A stretch of DNA of 64,000 nt from Anaspis maculata. Its lineage: Eukaryota > Arthropoda > Insecta > Coleoptera > Scraptiidae. The stretch is from contig OX421966.1 in assembly GCA_949128115.1 (NCBI GenBank), positions 38,023,042-38,087,041 on the forward strand, written 5' to 3'. The notes beneath the pieces are model-generated. The model had not been told where the DNA came from. It searched no databases and saw only the letters and a program-made list of their open reading frames with translations. Shown here one piece after another: positions 34,932-45,550 of this stretch (its first letter is position 1; every line of letters begins with the position of its first letter). A program made the translations under genes and the position numbers.

Positions 34932-36084
34932 CTCCGATGGTCGCCGACTACCAACCGCGAGGCTCTCCGTTGCCGCACGCAGGGGATCGCTGATGCCACT
35001 GGTAGCGTCGTCGTAGCCGACGAGAGGCCTTCGCCGAGCCCGACACAACCTTTGCCGTCAGCTGCTCAGGAAAATCACCATCAACTATACTCGTTCCTGT
35101 CGGACGCTGGCTTTGCGTCACGGAACACGCCATATCCATGCCTTCGTGGCCTGTGGGACGACGGCGCCGCTTCGTAAAGTGCAGTGCAAGTCATCGGAGG
35201 AGCGCGCCTTCGATCGAGGCCTAAAGCCGCCACTTCACAAAGCGCACGCCGTTCGGTTTAGTGGTTTTGCATATTTCTAATGCGTGTATCGTGTGAATCA
35301 CGCCTCGACTGCGAGTCTTTCCGTAGCTATAAATTTTTGCCATCAGCATGTAATTTTTCCCTCTGCCTTCATTTTTCATTATGACACCATTTCAAGTTTT
35401 TCTCTATTCGAATGTTTTCTCCAGGATTTTTTGTAAGCTTCAAAGAAATTAACCTGAGCGCACACATGTCAGAGCTGCTGTCAGCTGTCATCTTTCAGTC
35501 AGACAGTGATCAGCTGGTACGTCCAGAAGTGTCACCACTGACAGATGTGTGTCAGGGTAGTTTCTCCCAAGTCCAGTTGTGAGCGACTAACTGCCGTGTC
35601 TCTGTCTTTTAGGTTGCCTGAGGTCCCCGGTTACCCCACCGCAAGACCGTGCAAATTCATGTGGAGGCACGCCACATCCAACCATTCGACCGGCAGGTAG
35701 TCCTGTCTGGCGCCCTAGAACTTAAAAGCACAGCGAGGATCCGTGCCCTGCTCCGAGTAGTCTGGAGGGGACCGTGGCGTCTCGGACGGGCTGTTTGACG
35801 GAAATCGGTGGACCGCAGCCCCTTTCTGCGCAGGAAATTTAAGTTATGTGAATTTATAGTCACCGCTGAGGCTGTGCCTCTGTTATTTCACTAGCTTTAA
35901 TCCAGTCCTTCAGACACGTACTCACCTGTGAGTCCTCAGCTCCAGTGGAGTTAAAATTGTCATATTTATGTAATCTGTCGAGCCCTCATTATACGTGTGA
36001 AATTTGCAATGTTTTGGGTGATCATCTCTCCTATCTCCCACGACTAGAAATGGTGCTTGTCGCCGGTGACTCGTCAGCGTCTAT

Positions 36085-36142
36085 CGAGAATCGGTGCTAC
36101 CCTGAGATTATGTTCTTTTACCGACTGAGCTATATCGTGTTG
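36085..36142 (-). other. tRNA-like fragment (Pol III A-box)
   Basis: On the - strand TAGCTCAGTCGG (36132-36121) is a perfect A-box as in tRNA-Lys. It is followed by GTAAAAGAACATAATCTCAGGGT, which resembles the D-arm to anticodon 3' stem with deletions. The T-arm is not convincing. It is either a tRNA pseudogene or the head of a tRNA-derived SINE. Confidence 0.3.
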
Positions 36143-36302
36143 GGGTCATGCTACTCGTACGGGCCCTTAGCCCGTTCGAATCTCAGTCTCAAGCAGGCAG
36201 AGACGAAATCAGCTTTTGTCCTCGGCAAGGCAAAACTGTAACGTAGCAGACTACAGGACGTTCGGAACATTCGTGATTTTGTAAAAACTGGAAACGAGAA
36301 GC

Positions 36303-37540
36303 ATGTCGAAGACAGGAGTCGGAGACACTTTGGCGAACATCATGGCCATAATGCAGCAGCAGAAAAGTCTTCAAGAAGAACAGGAGAAGAAGTGCCTTGA
36401 AGAGAAAGGAGAGGACAAGAAGCGACAAGACTATTCGAAGAATCTTCTGCAAGAACAGGAAAAGGAACGCATGGAAGAAAAAGAAGAATTGCAGAATCTT
36501 CTGCAAGAGCAACGTTCACAAGAGAAAGAAGAATTGATGAATATTTTGGAAGAACAAGAAACTCAACAAAAAAGAAAGCGTCAGGAAGACAATGTAGAAT
36601 TGCACATTATTCTAGAAGGACAGGAAAAGAAACGATTGGAGGAAAGGGAAATTTTTTTGACCGTTGTGAAACAACAAACGCGGTATTTCAACGGCAGTGT
36701 GAACAAGCTGAAAAAGAAAATGGTTGCGATGGTAGAAGAAAGAATGAAAGCGATGGAAACCAACATGACGAAGCTTGAGCAACAGGTCCAGAAAACTGCT
36801 GCCAGTGCTACGATGTACTCAGCGGGTGTCTATCATCTGAAGCTGCCGAGCTTCGATGGGAAAAGCCCATGGACTACCTATGAGAGGCAGTTCGATGTCG
36901 CTGCCGGAACAAACGGATCAGATGGAGCGACGATGGGAGAGATGCAGCTCCAGTTTTGACTCTCAGAGGTCCAGCGTTGCAGCTGCTCCAGACTATCCCG
37001 GAGAGCGAACAGAAAGATTTTGCCAGGCTGACCAGGATCCTGGAGCTTCGATATGGGAACAATCATGTGCGGCAGATTCATCAAACCCAGCTGAAGGCCA
37101 GGACACAAAGTAGCAGAGAAAGCCTTCAGGAATTTGAATCCAAAGTCCTGAGGCTTGTTCACCTAGCCTATCCAGCACATCCAGCAGATGTTTTGGAAGA
37201 CATCGCAAAAGGGACTTTCGTGGGCGGACTAAGAGATCCAGATCTGCGTCAGATGGTCATAATCGGCAATCCAGTCAACATCAGCGACGCACTCATTCAA
37301 GCTATCCGCATTGAGGCAGCCAAAGATGCTTGGCGCCCTCATCGTCTTAGAGATGTGAACTTCGACGAACCCGAAGCACGACATACTTCCGAAAAATCTG
37401 TAAAAAAGATATTCAAGGAACTCCTCAGCGCTATGTCTCAGAACAGACCCCAAGGCGAGCCAAGAGCTGGAGGAAGACCGCGTTGCTTCGGATGTGGAAG
37501 ACCATGACATCTGCAATGCAAGCGCAGGCGGCGATACGCT
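36303..37540 (+). pseudogene. Gypsy Gag, frameshifted, with stop in the zinc knuckle
   Basis: The frame opens at ATG 36303 and runs 218 codons; a frameshift near 36955 moves reading to the frame 36956-37507. Residues 15-170 are an extreme Glu/Lys/Gln coiled coil (repeated LLQEQE, KEELQN). The capsid then follows (YHLKLPSFDGKSPW, then across the shift LRGPALQLLQTIPESEQKDF, FVGGLRDPDLRQMV and NVNFDEPEARH-like text). The single CCHC knuckle starts CFGCGRP and is broken by TGA before the His. Capsid assembly of viral-like particles would be its role. This long coiled-coil N-terminus is characteristic of one arthropod Gypsy group. Confidence 0.82.
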
Positions 37541-37559
37541 TCAGCAGACCGTCTCATGC

Positions 37560-37975
37560 TGGAACGGGGAGCTGCTGATCGAAGAAGTCAACATCGTCCT
37601 GGGAAGAGTAATGGAAATGGCAACATAGATAGTCTTTCTCGAGGACCACGCCACGGGGACTGCAGGCACTGAGAGGGGGTGGACCAACAGAATGGGAGCT
37701 TCGAAGTCAAGGCAATCGTCGTTGAAACCCCAAGGAATTGGACTACGGCTGAGCTCAAGAAGGAGCAGCGTGGGAACCCAGCCATAGGTACGCTTGCATG
37801 AAAAAGATCTCTGGTGGAGGGTCAAGGCTCTTTGAGCACAGTGGAATTCCCTGAGGATCGAGAATGGGCTGCTGAAGAGAGTCTGGGAGAGTCCCGGTGG
37901 GAAGGAGATGGTTCAATTGGTGCTTCCCAAGGAGAGAGTGGAAAAGGTTCTGAAAGAAATACACGATGGTGTTAC
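37560..37975 (+). pseudogene. Pol remnant: RNase H end and integrase start
   Basis: Directly after the Gag knuckle the frames give HRPGKSNGNGNIDSLSRGP, the end-of-RNase H HRPGK.H.NADALSR motif. Then come AIVVETPRNWTTAELKKEQR linker text and, frameshifted, QLVLPKERVEKVLKEIHDG, the start of the integrase HHCC domain. Protease, RT and most of integrase are missing, so an internal deletion of about 3 kb joined gag to late pol. Integrase text then runs directly into LTR sequence at about 37976. Confidence 0.75.
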
Positions 37976-38053
37976 TGGAGTAACCTCTGCAATATTCCAG
38001 GAGGATAATTTTTGGCGTGGATTCATTGTAGTACGCAGTAATAAGTAGTGTAT

Positions 38054-39195
38054 TTGAATCAAAATGAGAAAAAGGGAAAAAAACACTTGCTGAATGATCA
38101 AGGTTTTAGAATCCAAGCAAAAATGAGCCGCTCTTCTGCGGCTGCAAGGCAAGGACCCGCCTGGACTTTTGTTGACGTTAAAACGCCAAAATCAAGTGAA
38201 TTTACTAGGTGACGACAAAACTTATTTTTGGGAAAAATAAAGGTACAAAAGGTTAGATGAAATGTCAATTCGCATCGACTATTTCATTGAAAAAACTGTT
38301 AATTCCCCCCATAACTGGCATACAAACGTTTGTTTCGAGCTTCTTAGCTCTTGTCAGTGACAGATATATGTTGGAATCAAGCACTGAATGACAAAAAAAA
38401 ATTATATCGAGAGGGAAATGTCAAAATAAAATTCTCTAGTTCATTACCGGAACCCTGGTTAGGAATAATTATTTGAATCAAAAGAAGAAAAATGAAGGGA
38501 AAAAAAAACACTGACTGAATGATATCTAGGTTTTAGAATCCAGGCCAGAATGAGCCGCTTGATTAAATTTTTTTTGGTCATTAAGGACTTAATTCCAACA
38601 TATGTCTGTCACTGACGAGAGCTAACAAGCTGGAAACAAACGTTTGTATGCCAGTTATTGGGAAATCAACAGCTCTTTCAATGAAATAAGTAGTCAATGC
38701 GAATTGACATTTCATCTTACTTTTGGTACCTTTATTCTTCCCAAAAATGAGTTTTGTTGTCATCTAGTAAATTCAATTAATTTCGGCGTTCTAACGTCAA
38801 CAAAAGGCCAGGCGGGTCCTTGCCTTGCAGCCGCAGAAGAGCGGCTCATTCTGGCTTGGATTCTAAAACCTGGATCATTCAGTAAGTGTTTCTTTCTTTT
38901 TTTCCTTTTCCTCCTTTTAATTCAAATAATTATTTCTAACACCGGGGTTCCGGTAATGAACTAGAGATTTTTTTTTGACATTCCCCCTTCGATTTTTTTT
39001 TTGTCATTTAGAGCTTAATTCCAACATATATCTGTCACTGACGAGAGCTAACAAGCTTGAAACAAACGTTTGTATGCCAGTTATGGGCGAATGTCCCGTT
39101 TTTTCAATGAAATAGTCAATGCGAATTGACATTCCATCTTACCTTTTGTACCTTTATTCTTCCCAAAAATGTGTTTTGTTGTCACCTAGTAAATT
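38054..39195. mobile_element. Composite foldback with duplicated arms, 16-bp flanking repeat
   Basis: The order is: arm A (38054-38470, beginning TTGAATCAAAATGAG), a partial second A (38473-38565), inverted arm B (38570-38965), and a partial second B (38985-39195). Mirror blocks include GGACCCGCCTGG (38154) with CCAGGCGGGTCC (38809), and CATACAAACGTTTG with CAAACGTTTGTATG. It interrupts an LTR; GTAATAAGTAGTGTAT (38038-38053) and GTAATAAGTGGTGTAT (39196-39211) flank it, 15 of 16 matching. A target duplication that long is unusual for a DNA foldback. Confidence 0.75.
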
Positions 39196-39237
39196 GTAAT
39201 AAGTGGTGTATATGGTTTAAAACGATCGTTTCAATTA

Positions 39238-39368
39238 CGGGGTGTTTATAAGAATCTGTAATCGCGGCAGGCATGGGTCAGGCCAAAAAGCGCAGTAACA
39301 GGCGCAATTGTAGTGATCGAAAGCGAAGTCCAAAGGCGATGCGATCACAGAAATTTATAAACACCCGG
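39238..39368. mobile_element. 131-bp MITE with TA duplication (Tc1/mariner-like)
   Basis: CGGGGTGTTTATAAG at the left and TTTATAAACACCCGG at the right form a TIR that extends, with a few mismatches, to TCTGTAATCGC/GCGATCACAGA. TA flanks both sides (39236-39237 and 39369-39370); removing the insert with one TA restores the LTR motif CAATTATAATTGAACCC. Confidence 0.82.
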
Positions 39369-39400
39369 TATAATTGAACCCGTACGCGAAATACGCAATA

Positions 39401-41819
39401 ATATTAAACCTAGAGGTGTATTCGTCAAGTTCATACTACCGAACAAAACTGAAAAGTGGAAATAAATGATTCAGCATTTGATATTCCTGGTTGGTCATTC
39501 TGGAGGGATGTTTTCAGCTTTGATTTTGATATATATTGCACTCATCTGTCATTTGAAGGATAGGTACGCACCAAATAAATGCCTTCAATTTGGAAATTTC
39601 AACCATTCATATTCTAATAACACAATAATTTCGCTTTAGGTAATCTTTCGGAGTAGGGCAGTTTTCGGTTCAAGAAGCACTTTCGATCTGCTTGGTCAAA
39701 ATTATCGATAACATTCCAATCACTTGTAATATTATTTTATTACTATTGATTGCACAATGCACTTGTGCCGTCTACTGTTTCAAGGAATGAAGCCTACTAA
39801 CTCTGTAAATCTAACGTAAATAAGTAGTTGATGTCCTGATTACAAAAGTAAGTACTTGACAAAAATCAGTGATATTGGTGTCAGAAGTGGGATAACTGAG
39901 AAGAAGTTGACCTGTAACTACAGAAAATGTAGAGGAATCTTTTCTTTCTTTCTTTGTTCTTCTTTCTTTTCTTTTGCATTTAGAATATAGGTTCGGATCA
40001 GTGTGTTTTTTCTAGTGGTGTACCCGAAACATATGCGTGGCGCCTTGAATTTTTCCAGCTTTTCGTATCCAGCCTGATGTTGAACCAGCCTGAACCGAAT
40101 GCACACCAACCCAGAGAATTATCCAATTCTGGTCACTTTGGAATCCAACAAATCAACTAAGATCCCATCGCATGTGTGCGTGTGTCAGAAGTGAGTACGG
40201 AATTTGACCTGGAACGGTAAAAGGTTGAAAAATTCCAAAATCATTCATCTGTAATTCCCAGGCAGAGCTAAACCAAAAGCAAATTCATGACAATTTATAG
40301 AAATGCCAACAGATATGCACTACACAGTAGGTACACAATACCTACTACAACATCGCGAACAATATAGAATTCTCCCTCTAACCACACTCTTATCTGAGGA
40401 GCCATCCACCGGCTGAATACCTGAACAAGAAAAATGTAGTTTCGTGAATCTGGTTGAATTTCCCCAATGCTCTGATATTATCATACGGTAAATTAGGTGA
40501 CACGTGACGAACACGGGCTTGCGGTGTGCCACGCGTCACCAGAACCTTTCGACTGAGGGGACCCGGGATTCTCGACGGACGCCCTGAAGCGATCACCGAA
40601 TCTCAAATACGCCGAAATAGCGGAAACGGAATCCATGCCAGTCGTAGCATAGGCACCTGCCTGGAGATAAAAACAGAGGAAGGTTCCATCCTCCCATTTG
40701 ATTTGATATTCCAAAGACAATAAATGAATAATTTACTCCTTCCTCTGGGGTGGTGCCGTGACCAGAATAAGTGCAGAAAAAATGATAAAAAATCCATCAC
40801 TTCCGTACACTGAATTAATATTTCGGCACGCCAGTATAAAGTGCATCATAATGTGCACTCTGCTCGTAAAGTGCACTCTATACATTAGTTATCTCACCAT
40901 GCAGTATTGATACGGGTATCATGAGTTCTGTGGGCGCTATTCTTTTGCAAAAAGAGGTCTTCTGAACTCCGTGTTGAATATTGCACAACAAATTAGAGCC
41001 GATGCGGCCGAGAGGCATAAAAACTCAAGACGGCGGAAAAACCGAGAGGGGTTTTAATTAGGGGGAATAGAAATGCCGCGTGAAGCTGCGAAATTAATTG
41101 GTTTTTAATTTTTCGTGGGCACTTACCCCTTCCACCTCTGATGCGTGTTGTCTCTCCTTGCGGCTTTTTATAAGGAAGAAAGATCTTTGGGATCGATAGC
41201 TTTCGTAATTCAATAAGACAGGTATAGGTCGGTACCTACGTACAAGCTTCATGGATATTTGAATTCTGATTTTTTTTCCAACCACGTGACAGGCAAAGCT
41301 CCGCCGGCTACAATTTTATGGATGACTGCCACTGGGAAAATTCGCGAGGCAATTTTCATAAATTGCACGCAGATTTGTTGAATTTTATTTCCGATAGAAG
41401 CCGCTACGTCCGTCCGGTCTTGCGGGATTTATTGTGGCAAAAGGAATGGCAACGCAAGAAGCATCAGCGAATGCTGAGATTTAAAAGTGGATTTTGCTCT
41501 ACTAGTTATCGTTATTTACACACCAAGTAAGCCAGAGTCACGATAAAGAGTGAATGTTCAGTTACGAAAAGAAAGTTTACCTCATACCTCATGAGATGTG
41601 ACTAGTCTCTTTCCGCGTGAATAGGTCAATTTATTTAAGTTTCATATTCGCTGACAGGACGTCTCTAGCGCAAAGATTTCACTTTATGTATTTTCAGACA
41701 TATTGTCGATGATTAGGTATCAGCCTTACGCATGCAAAGGATAATTTATGTTTTTTAGTAGGTACCTACGCCTGTTGAAGTGGTTGGATTACGTGTGCAA
41801 GAAAATGCATGATTTAACT
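39401..41819. other. Non-coding; two more Gypsy leader remnants
   Basis: TGGTGTCAGAAGTGGGAT at 39876 and TGTGTCAGAAGTGAG at 40181 are primer-site remnants, each followed by similar text (GACCTGTAACTACAG, GACCTGGAACGGTAA). The part at 41040-41450, with GCAATTTTCATAAATTGC and AATTAGGGGGAAT-like blocks, looks like conserved non-coding DNA but cannot be proven. Chance frames only. Confidence 0.4.
39876..39892 (+). other. Primer-binding site, tRNA-Leu type, best copy
   Basis: TGGTGTCAGAAGTGGGA is, from memory, the complement of the last 17 nt of insect tRNA-Leu including CCA. No LTR could be delimited upstream. Confidence 0.5.
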
Positions 41820-41821
41820 TA

Positions 41822-42492
41822 TACAGGGTGTTTGCGAAGTTGGAGTTGAAAATTGAGCCACAGTTAAGAAAATGCTCGGGAAAATGCTCCAAAAGTGCCA
41901 GAAAAATGTTGAAAAAAAATTATATTCTTTATTTTGGAAATATGGGGGGTCAAAAGTCCTTCGACCTTTTCTATTTTCGTTATTTTGAAATATTTTTGCG
42001 AACTTTTTCCATCTGACCAAAAAGCAAAGTTTTTCAACTTTTGAATGTGTTTCGTAATTTAATTCAGTGTACGGTTATAAATCATGAATCGTAAAAATCT
42101 ATTCTTCTCTCGAAAATGACCGTGAAAGATTCTAGAGGTTATAAAACTGATGCAGAGCAACAAATGACACGAATGGTTCTCATATGAAATTTTCTGCGCA
42201 TTTTTGGAGGAAACTGGATTTCCAAGATTCACGACTCACCCTATAGTAAATGAAATTACATAACACATTCAGAAGTTCAAAAACATTGCTTTTTAGTCTG
42301 TTAAAAAGAGTTTACTAAAATCTTCCAAAATAACTAAAACAGAGGGGTCGCAGGACCTTTTGCTTTTGATGTTCCATCTTTCCAAAAATAAAAACCCCAA
42401 GTTTTTTTCAACATTTTTCTGATACTTTTGAAGCATTTCCGTGACTGCGGAGCTGCGGTTTGATTTTCTACCCCAAGTTTGCAAAAACCCTA
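41822..42492. mobile_element. 671-bp foldback MITE with TA duplication
   Basis: TACAGGGTGTTTGC and GCAAAAACCCTA close the ends, with TA at 41820-41821 and 42493-42494. Arms of about 220 bp pair (GCCAGAAAAATGTTGAAAAA with TTTTTCAACATTTTTCTGAT). The TACAGGGTGTTT terminus is common among insect Tc1/mariner-type MITEs. No coding potential. Confidence 0.75.
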
Positions 42493-42959
42493 TAGGCGCT
42501 CTGCACATTTTAAATATCCCGCCCGTTCCAGTACCCTCATGCGGCAGTCGCAAAGATATGTGTGAGGAAAATTTTCAAAATTGAAATTTATGCATCGTTG
42601 AAATCGACATTTGCAGGTGGAATGATTATTCAAATGACATTGTTGTTATGGAAATAGATAACTTCCTGTAGGAAAAGTACAAAAAAAACCGCAACTTTTG
42701 GCGCTGAAGCAAATCCGCAGAATGCCTTTATATACAGATAATAAGATAATTGAGAAAGTCTTTGTGTTCTAGAAGTGCTCCTGAGATTTCTTGGGGCTCA
42801 AACCACCGGCAATAAGAAAAATTTCGTGCAAAAAATGCTAATTAGATTAGAGACCGGCATACGTTGATAGATGACAGTTGACATTTACATATTCAATGCA
42901 AACTAGGCCATGAAGGCGCGCAAGCGTGCCTTCAACCAAAAGTCAGGTGGTCCTGAACA

Positions 42960-43051
42960 TTGAATAAACTTGAAGATTGAATAATCTTGAAAATTGAATT
43001 CACTCGAAAACTGAATAATCTTGAAAATTGAATAATCTCAAAGAATGAATA
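42960..43051 (+). repeat. 17-bp minisatellite, 5.4 units
   Basis: Units of the form TTGAATAATCTTGAAAA start exactly every 17 bp at 42960, 42977, 42994, 43011 and 43028, with a partial one at 43045. Each carries zero to five changes. Confidence 0.88.
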
Positions 43052-45546
43052 CCCACCCTTGAAATCAATCGAATTATAATTTCTCCTCAACATTACTTTC
43101 TCACCCGTTATTGTAGAACACACAATGAAAAAAAAATCAATTTTTGAAACCATAACCATTTCATAGCTTGAAATTTCTTCTTTCCAAAATCTGATATGTG
43201 AAAGGTTCGGAGGCCACCATGAAACATGCTATAAAATGCGATTCCTTGATTGTTCGGCACACTTTGGCTGATTCGAAGAGAAAAAATATAAGTAACTGGA
43301 ATGTTTCAGGGATATTATCAAAAATCTCAATTTATATCAGTCAAACGCTATTTCAGATATTCACAAAGTCACTATTGCAATTTTGGTGTTCTAATTGATC
43401 GTTATAACACTCGATAACATCGTAATCTAATGAGATGCACCCAGGTACTGTACGATCCCCCTTTTCCTATAATCAAATTAATTAGCTGTGATACGTTTAG
43501 TGACCCTACGTTGTGTTTTTCGTTGCCGTAATTTTTTATTACCTTTACCTACATCCTTTAAATTAGTTTTCCACCTACCTCAACTTCACGTCGTGTTAAT
43601 ACCTCAATCAAACTATAGTAACCTCATGCTCTTTGAAAAAGGATGATTTGAAATAATATTGAAATAAACAAAGTCATTTAACCACATCTCACCTTTATTA
43701 CAAATTAATCAATCATCGCCAATTTAATTGAGTTAATCTTGATTATTCATTTCATGATTTCCAGACGTGCTGACATCAGCTAGCGTTAGGAATTAGTTAA
43801 TTCAGTTAACATTCGGTTTCTGAAAGAAAGTACACCCTAATTACGTGTGAAAGCCCTACGACGAATTAGTTCAACCCTTCCAATTTTATTCCGTTTCGCA
43901 TTCTTCTTAATTTTCAGAACTATTGTTGAATCCGTTCCCTAACGCACCTGAGTTTTAATTCCCTGCTCAAGTAATTCAAGACCTCGTCGAGATCTAAATT
44001 TCAACCCCTTCTTCTACCTAGGTCATCTTCCATATACGAATAGAAATCTCGAGTATTTAATTGTACTTAGAGAGAGATTGTTGTTCACTGAGTTTTGTCC
44101 TGATCTTTCGTATTTATAGCCATTATTTTAATTAGCAATCAAATAATTCACATAAAATTAAGTGTTTACATTCCATATAGATTTTATATCCGGCTGGTGC
44201 TGTAGTTTGAACTTACAGCCTTATCCAGCAGTTTCATTTCACGCTGGGTTGAATAACTTCACACACATCTACAATCAGTTGTACAATAGGCTACTGGACA
44301 TCAATCGCATTTCAGTATAAAAGTAGGTATCATAAATCTGATGAATATGTGAATGACGAAGTTGTAGTTGGAATTTTTTCTTAGAAATATGATTTAATTT
44401 CGGTATAAAATCAATTTGGAAGTGGACTTATTCAAATCAGGAATAATATGCTACGTCACAGCTTAAAAGTGGGCTAGGAGGTGGAAGGGAGGAAGGAGAG
44501 GGGAAAGCATTTGACATTCGACCGAACCATTGGTTCTGGATCCATTACGTAGTGGTATATTTTCACGTGCGAGCACATTTTTGATACAAGGAACTTGTTT
44601 TTGATGCCGTTGCATGGAGTTATTATGCATTATGAAGCGAAACTGTATTATAAAACGCTAGATTATTTGACGTGGGCTTCACATATAGTATGTGACACTC
44701 GCAGTACTGCCACTCATATGACACTAATAACACTGTTGTGACATTAATCTGAAGCCTGCACAAGCCAAAATAAGTGAATTCTAAGGAAGAAACGACAAAA
44801 ATGTGAGATCAAACCATAGCACTCCAGCATTTCATTTAATTTTTTGGTATAAATCAGTTCAAAACAAGAGGATGTTCTTCAGTCATTGAATGGCCAACTA
44901 GAGTTTCTATTGGCTCTTCAAAATGTGACGTCACGCTCACGCATTTGCCGCGCCATTCAAACAGACAAATCTTTTTCATGTTTTTTTTTATATGTACAAA
45001 AACTTTTTTAAACAAAATCATCTCGCCAATGCAACAACTTTGGGAGGATCTTTCATAAAAAGAAATAAAAAAAATTTCCACTAGCCTATTGTCGGGGTGA
45101 GCCTCCAATTAATTAGCCTGCAAAACTGATGTTCTGTTCCTTTCTATCTTGAAGTATTTTCGAAACGACACTGAATTTTCTTGGCATTGCTCAAGGGGTT
45201 CTCCCATTGGGAAACTCAACCTTATGTCCATACTCTCATAGACGCTTTGTCGTGCGAAAAAGTTAAATATTTCATTCAATGGGGAAAATATCGCGTGAGA
45301 GATTGTCGTCCAGATTTGATTCAAATATATGTCGAGAGCGCTGGATTTCCAGCAGAACTGACCTAGGAATCAACTTGCAGGAAACAAGAGCTTCCCAAAG
45401 GGTTATACTGAAGCTTCCATCATTTTCTGGCGTCTTGAAGGTAGGTAGTGGGAGACAAGGGGCCGCACTTGAAAGCTCGAAGTATCAAGGACAAAACCTA
45501 CTATTATTTTTGAAACAAAACAATTACTCAAACCCCATTTGAACAA
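43052..45546. other. AT-rich non-coding, no gene seen
   Basis: Rich in TTAATT-type runs between 43430 and 44170. Small frames near 44854-45324 on the - strand have no recognisable content. This is the left flank of the young retrotransposon. Confidence 0.45.
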
Positions 45547-45550
45547 CTAT

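Larger units (their letters stand above)
34508..36302 (+). other. Long untranslated leader of the old Gypsy element
   Basis: About 1.8 kb separates the primer site from the gag start, long for Gypsy. It contains the 12-bp minisatellite at 34848-34931 and a tRNA-like patch at 36085-36142. I cannot exclude that part of it is a separate insertion. Confidence 0.4.
37976..39400 (+). mobile_element. 3' LTR remnant, split by two insertions
   Basis: GTAACCTCTGCAATATTCCA through GTAGTACGCAGTAATAAG (to 38053) matches the second half of the 5' LTR. It resumes at 39196 (GTAATAAGTGGTGTAT, then AAAACGATCGTTTCAATTA), is broken again at 39238-39368, and ends TAATTGAACCCGTACGCGAAATACGCAA near 39400 (shown in part). 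Its U3 half is missing. Confidence 0.75.

Noticed and set aside
34800..35048. Frame with repeated MPGT tetrapeptides
   Set aside because: Produced by the 12-bp minisatellite, which is open on both strands.
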